A stretch of DNA of 64,000 nucleotides. Source: Burkholderiales bacterium. Its GTDB lineage: Bacteria > Pseudomonadota > Gammaproteobacteria > Burkholderiales > SG8-41. The notes under the pieces were generated by a model, which was given only the letters and a program-made list of their open reading frames with translations, had not been told where the DNA came from and ran no database searches. Below, piece after piece: positions 62,751 through 64,000 of this stretch (positions are counted from its first letter, which is position 1; every line of letters starts with the position of its first letter). The DNA lies in the NCBI GenBank assembly GCA_019634975.1, contig JAHCAI010000001.1, positions 62,001-126,000 of the forward strand, written 5' to 3'. Both the position numbers and the translations under genes were made by a program.

Positions 62751-62778
62751 TTTACATACAGACATGAATGTATGTAAA
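62751..62778. promoter_or_regulatory. AcrR/TtgR-type operator palindrome
   Basis: TTTACATACA (62751-62760) and TGTATGTAAA (62769-62778) form a perfect 10-bp inverted repeat with an 8-base spacer, GACATGAA. It matches the E. coli AcrR box (TACATACA ... TGAATGTATGTA) as I recall it. It lies between the efflux operon and the divergent TetR gene. Confidence 0.85.
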
Positions 62779-62831
62779 GTGCGTTTTTATGACAACGCGG
62801 CCGGCAACGGCCTGCACGGGCCCGGAAACAC

Positions 62832-63533
62832 ATGGTCAGACGCACCAAGGACGAAGCAGTCGAAACCCGCAACCAGATTCTTGACGCGGCGGAGCGGGTA
62901 TTCAGCGCCCGCGGCGTGTCGCGGACCTCGCTGGCGGATATCGCCAAGGCGGCGTCGGTGACACGCGGCGCCATCTACTGGCACTTCAAGGACAAGGCCG
63001 ACCTGTTCTGCGAAATGGTGGCGCGGGTCACCATGCCGATGGAGGACGCTCCCTGCCAGATCGACCCCGGCAGGGAGGAGGATCCGCTGGAGAGCATCCG
63101 CGCCATGCTCACCGGCATCCTGCAACGTACATCCGGCGATGCCCAGGCGCGCCGTGTGTTTCACATCGTGTTCAACAAGTGCGAGTACGTCGACGAGATG
63201 CAGCAGGTCTGGCAGCGTTTTCGCGAGATGCAGGCAGGCTGCCTGCAGCGGCTGGAACTGGGCCTGGCCGCCGCCGTGAAGCGGGGCCAGCTGCCGGCGG
63301 GACTGGATACGCGCCAGACGGCGGCCGGCCTGCACGCGCTGCTCAACGGCCTGATTAGCAAGTGGGTCATGGATCCCGACCATGTCCCGTCGAGAACCGA
63401 TGCCGCGGGCATCATCGATGTCTTTCTGGAGGGCTTGCGTGCCGCGCCGGCAGTGCCTGCCGGGAAGCCAAAACGCGCTGCGGCGCGGCGGCCCCGGACG
63501 CGTCCGGCGCCGGCAGCGCGCCGTCGTGCCTGA
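62832..63533 (+). CDS. TetR family repressor of the RND operon (AcrR/TtgR-like)
   Basis: A 233-residue regulator. The N-terminus MVRRTKDEAVETRNQILDAAERVFSARGVSRTSLADIAKAASVTRGAIYWHFKDKADLF is very close to AcrR/TtgR, including the helix-turn-helix and the WHF motif. The ligand domain (about 85-205) is followed by a basic Arg/Ala/Pro tail of about 25 residues. It is divergent from the pump operon across the AcrR-like palindrome and should repress both. Confidence 0.93.
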   Translation: MVRRTKDEAVETRNQILDAAERVFSARGVSRTSLADIAKAASVTRGAIYWHFKDKADLFCEMVARVTMPMEDAPCQIDPGREEDPLESIRAMLTGILQRTSGDAQARRVFHIVFNKCEYVDEMQQVWQRFREMQAGCLQRLELGLAAAVKRGQLPAGLDTRQTAAGLHALLNGLISKWVMDPDHVPSRTDAAGIIDVFLEGLRAAPAVPAGKPKRAAARRPRTRPAPAARRRA

Positions 63534-63542
63534 GCTCGCCGT

Positions 63543-64000
63543 TCAGGCTTCCCAGGGCGCAGCGGCGGTGGCGGCGATGCCGTAGCGCCGCAGGGCCTCG
63601 GCCACCGCTTCGCGGTGGATGCTGCCATCGTCGGCCAGAGCCGACAGCGCAGCGATCACGATGTGCTGGCGGTCGATCTCGAAGAAGCGGCGCAGGTTTT
63701 CGCGGGAATCGCTGCGTCCGTAACCGTCGGTGCCGAGGGTGACATAGCGCCGCGGCACCCAGGCGCGGATCAGGTCGGGCACGGCGCTGACATGATCGGA
63801 GGCGGCGATCACCGGCCCCGCGTGCGCCGCCAGTGAGGTTTCCACATGCGAGGTCCGCGGTGCGGCGCCGGGGTTGATCCGGTTGTGGCGGGCGCAGGCC
63901 ATGCCGTCGCGGCGCAGCTCGCTCCAGCTGGTGACGCTCCAGACATTGGCGGTGATGCCGAAGTCCTGCTGCAGCAGTTCCGCGGCGGCGATGGCCTCGC
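63543..64000 (-). CDS. aceE: pyruvate dehydrogenase E1 component, C-terminal part
   Basis: The last 151 residues of homodimeric pyruvate dehydrogenase E1; the gene continues beyond the window. It begins EAIAAAELLQQDFGITANVWSVTSWSELRRDG and contains the conserved region GPVIAASDHVSAVPDLIRAWVPRRYVTLGTDGYGRSDSRENLRRFFEID, followed by the C-terminal helix region. The product decarboxylates pyruvate and acetylates the E2 lipoyl group. It is convergent with the TetR gene, 9 bases apart. Confidence 0.94.
   Translation of the reverse strand, partial: EAIAAAELLQQDFGITANVWSVTSWSELRRDGMACARHNRINPGAAPRTSHVETSLAAHAGPVIAASDHVSAVPDLIRAWVPRRYVTLGTDGYGRSDSRENLRRFFEIDRQHIVIAALSALADDGSIHREAVAEALRRYGIAATAAAPWEA

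Overview
The window is about 67% GC, gene-dense (no gap over 300 bases) and mostly uses TGA stops. The gene content points to a betaproteobacterium, most likely Burkholderiales. Supporting evidence: two Bug-type (tripartite tricarboxylate transporter) periplasmic receptors, a PHB phasin, class III CoA-transferase, TRAP transporter genes, a LysR/pirin pair and RND efflux operons. I see no tRNA, rRNA, CRISPR array, insertion sequence or prophage.

Layout. 1-3736: Mrp-like proton antiporter genes. 3988-14563: a TRAP transporter followed by amidase, 2-hydroxyacid dehydrogenase, AEC permease, 3-hydroxyisobutyrate-dehydrogenase-like enzyme, malyl-CoA-lyase-like enzyme, CBS protein and a molybdopterin-binding-domain protein. 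14632-15801: phasin and HIT protein. 15859-21515: a minus-strand catabolic cluster (Bug receptor, two Gfo/Idh/MocA oxidoreductases, 2-hydroxyacid dehydrogenase, cupin, creatininase-like amidohydrolase), divergent from a GntR/FCD regulator and a TauE/SafE permease. 23086-33956: CHASE-GGDEF protein, quinone reductase, CMD/AhpD-like protein, second Bug receptor, patatin, CoA-transferase, SbtA/SbtB-like pair, GluQ, isomerase and FrmA. 34068-36057: RHH/RelE module and SelO. 36099-42354: phosphate-starvation block (btaA-btaB-plcP, then pabB, then phoX with a good Pho box). 42409-48332: thioredoxin, alpha/beta hydrolase and an RND pair. 48337-53525: LysR divergent from pirin, OYE, DoxX, EamA and LigB-type dioxygenase. 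53578-56715: DedA-rhodanese, methyltransferase, nitroreductase and VOC protein. 56799-63533: tripartite RND efflux operon divergent from its TetR repressor over an AcrR-like operator. The 3' end of aceE closes the window.

Main discoveries. (1) Two unrelated genes carry an in-frame UGA where I expect a redox cysteine: the CMD/AhpD-like protein (CxxU, UGA at 26013) and the DedA-rhodanese fusion (CxU, UGA at 54382). In both the reading frame and family sequence continue to a later stop. In both a hairpin resembling a bacterial SECIS lies about 20 nt after the UGA; the first has a GGUC loop at nearly the spacing of E. coli fdhF. Both are best read as selenoproteins, and I annotate them full length. 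(2) A short AT-rich, partly palindromic element recurs directly after the stop codons of at least five unrelated genes. One copy also encodes the signal peptide of the next gene. (3) Other non-coding structure includes 9-bp-period inverted repeats, a Pho box, an AcrR-like operator and two GntR-like palindromes. (4) The TRAP large permease has a long insertion with exact 18-residue repeats.
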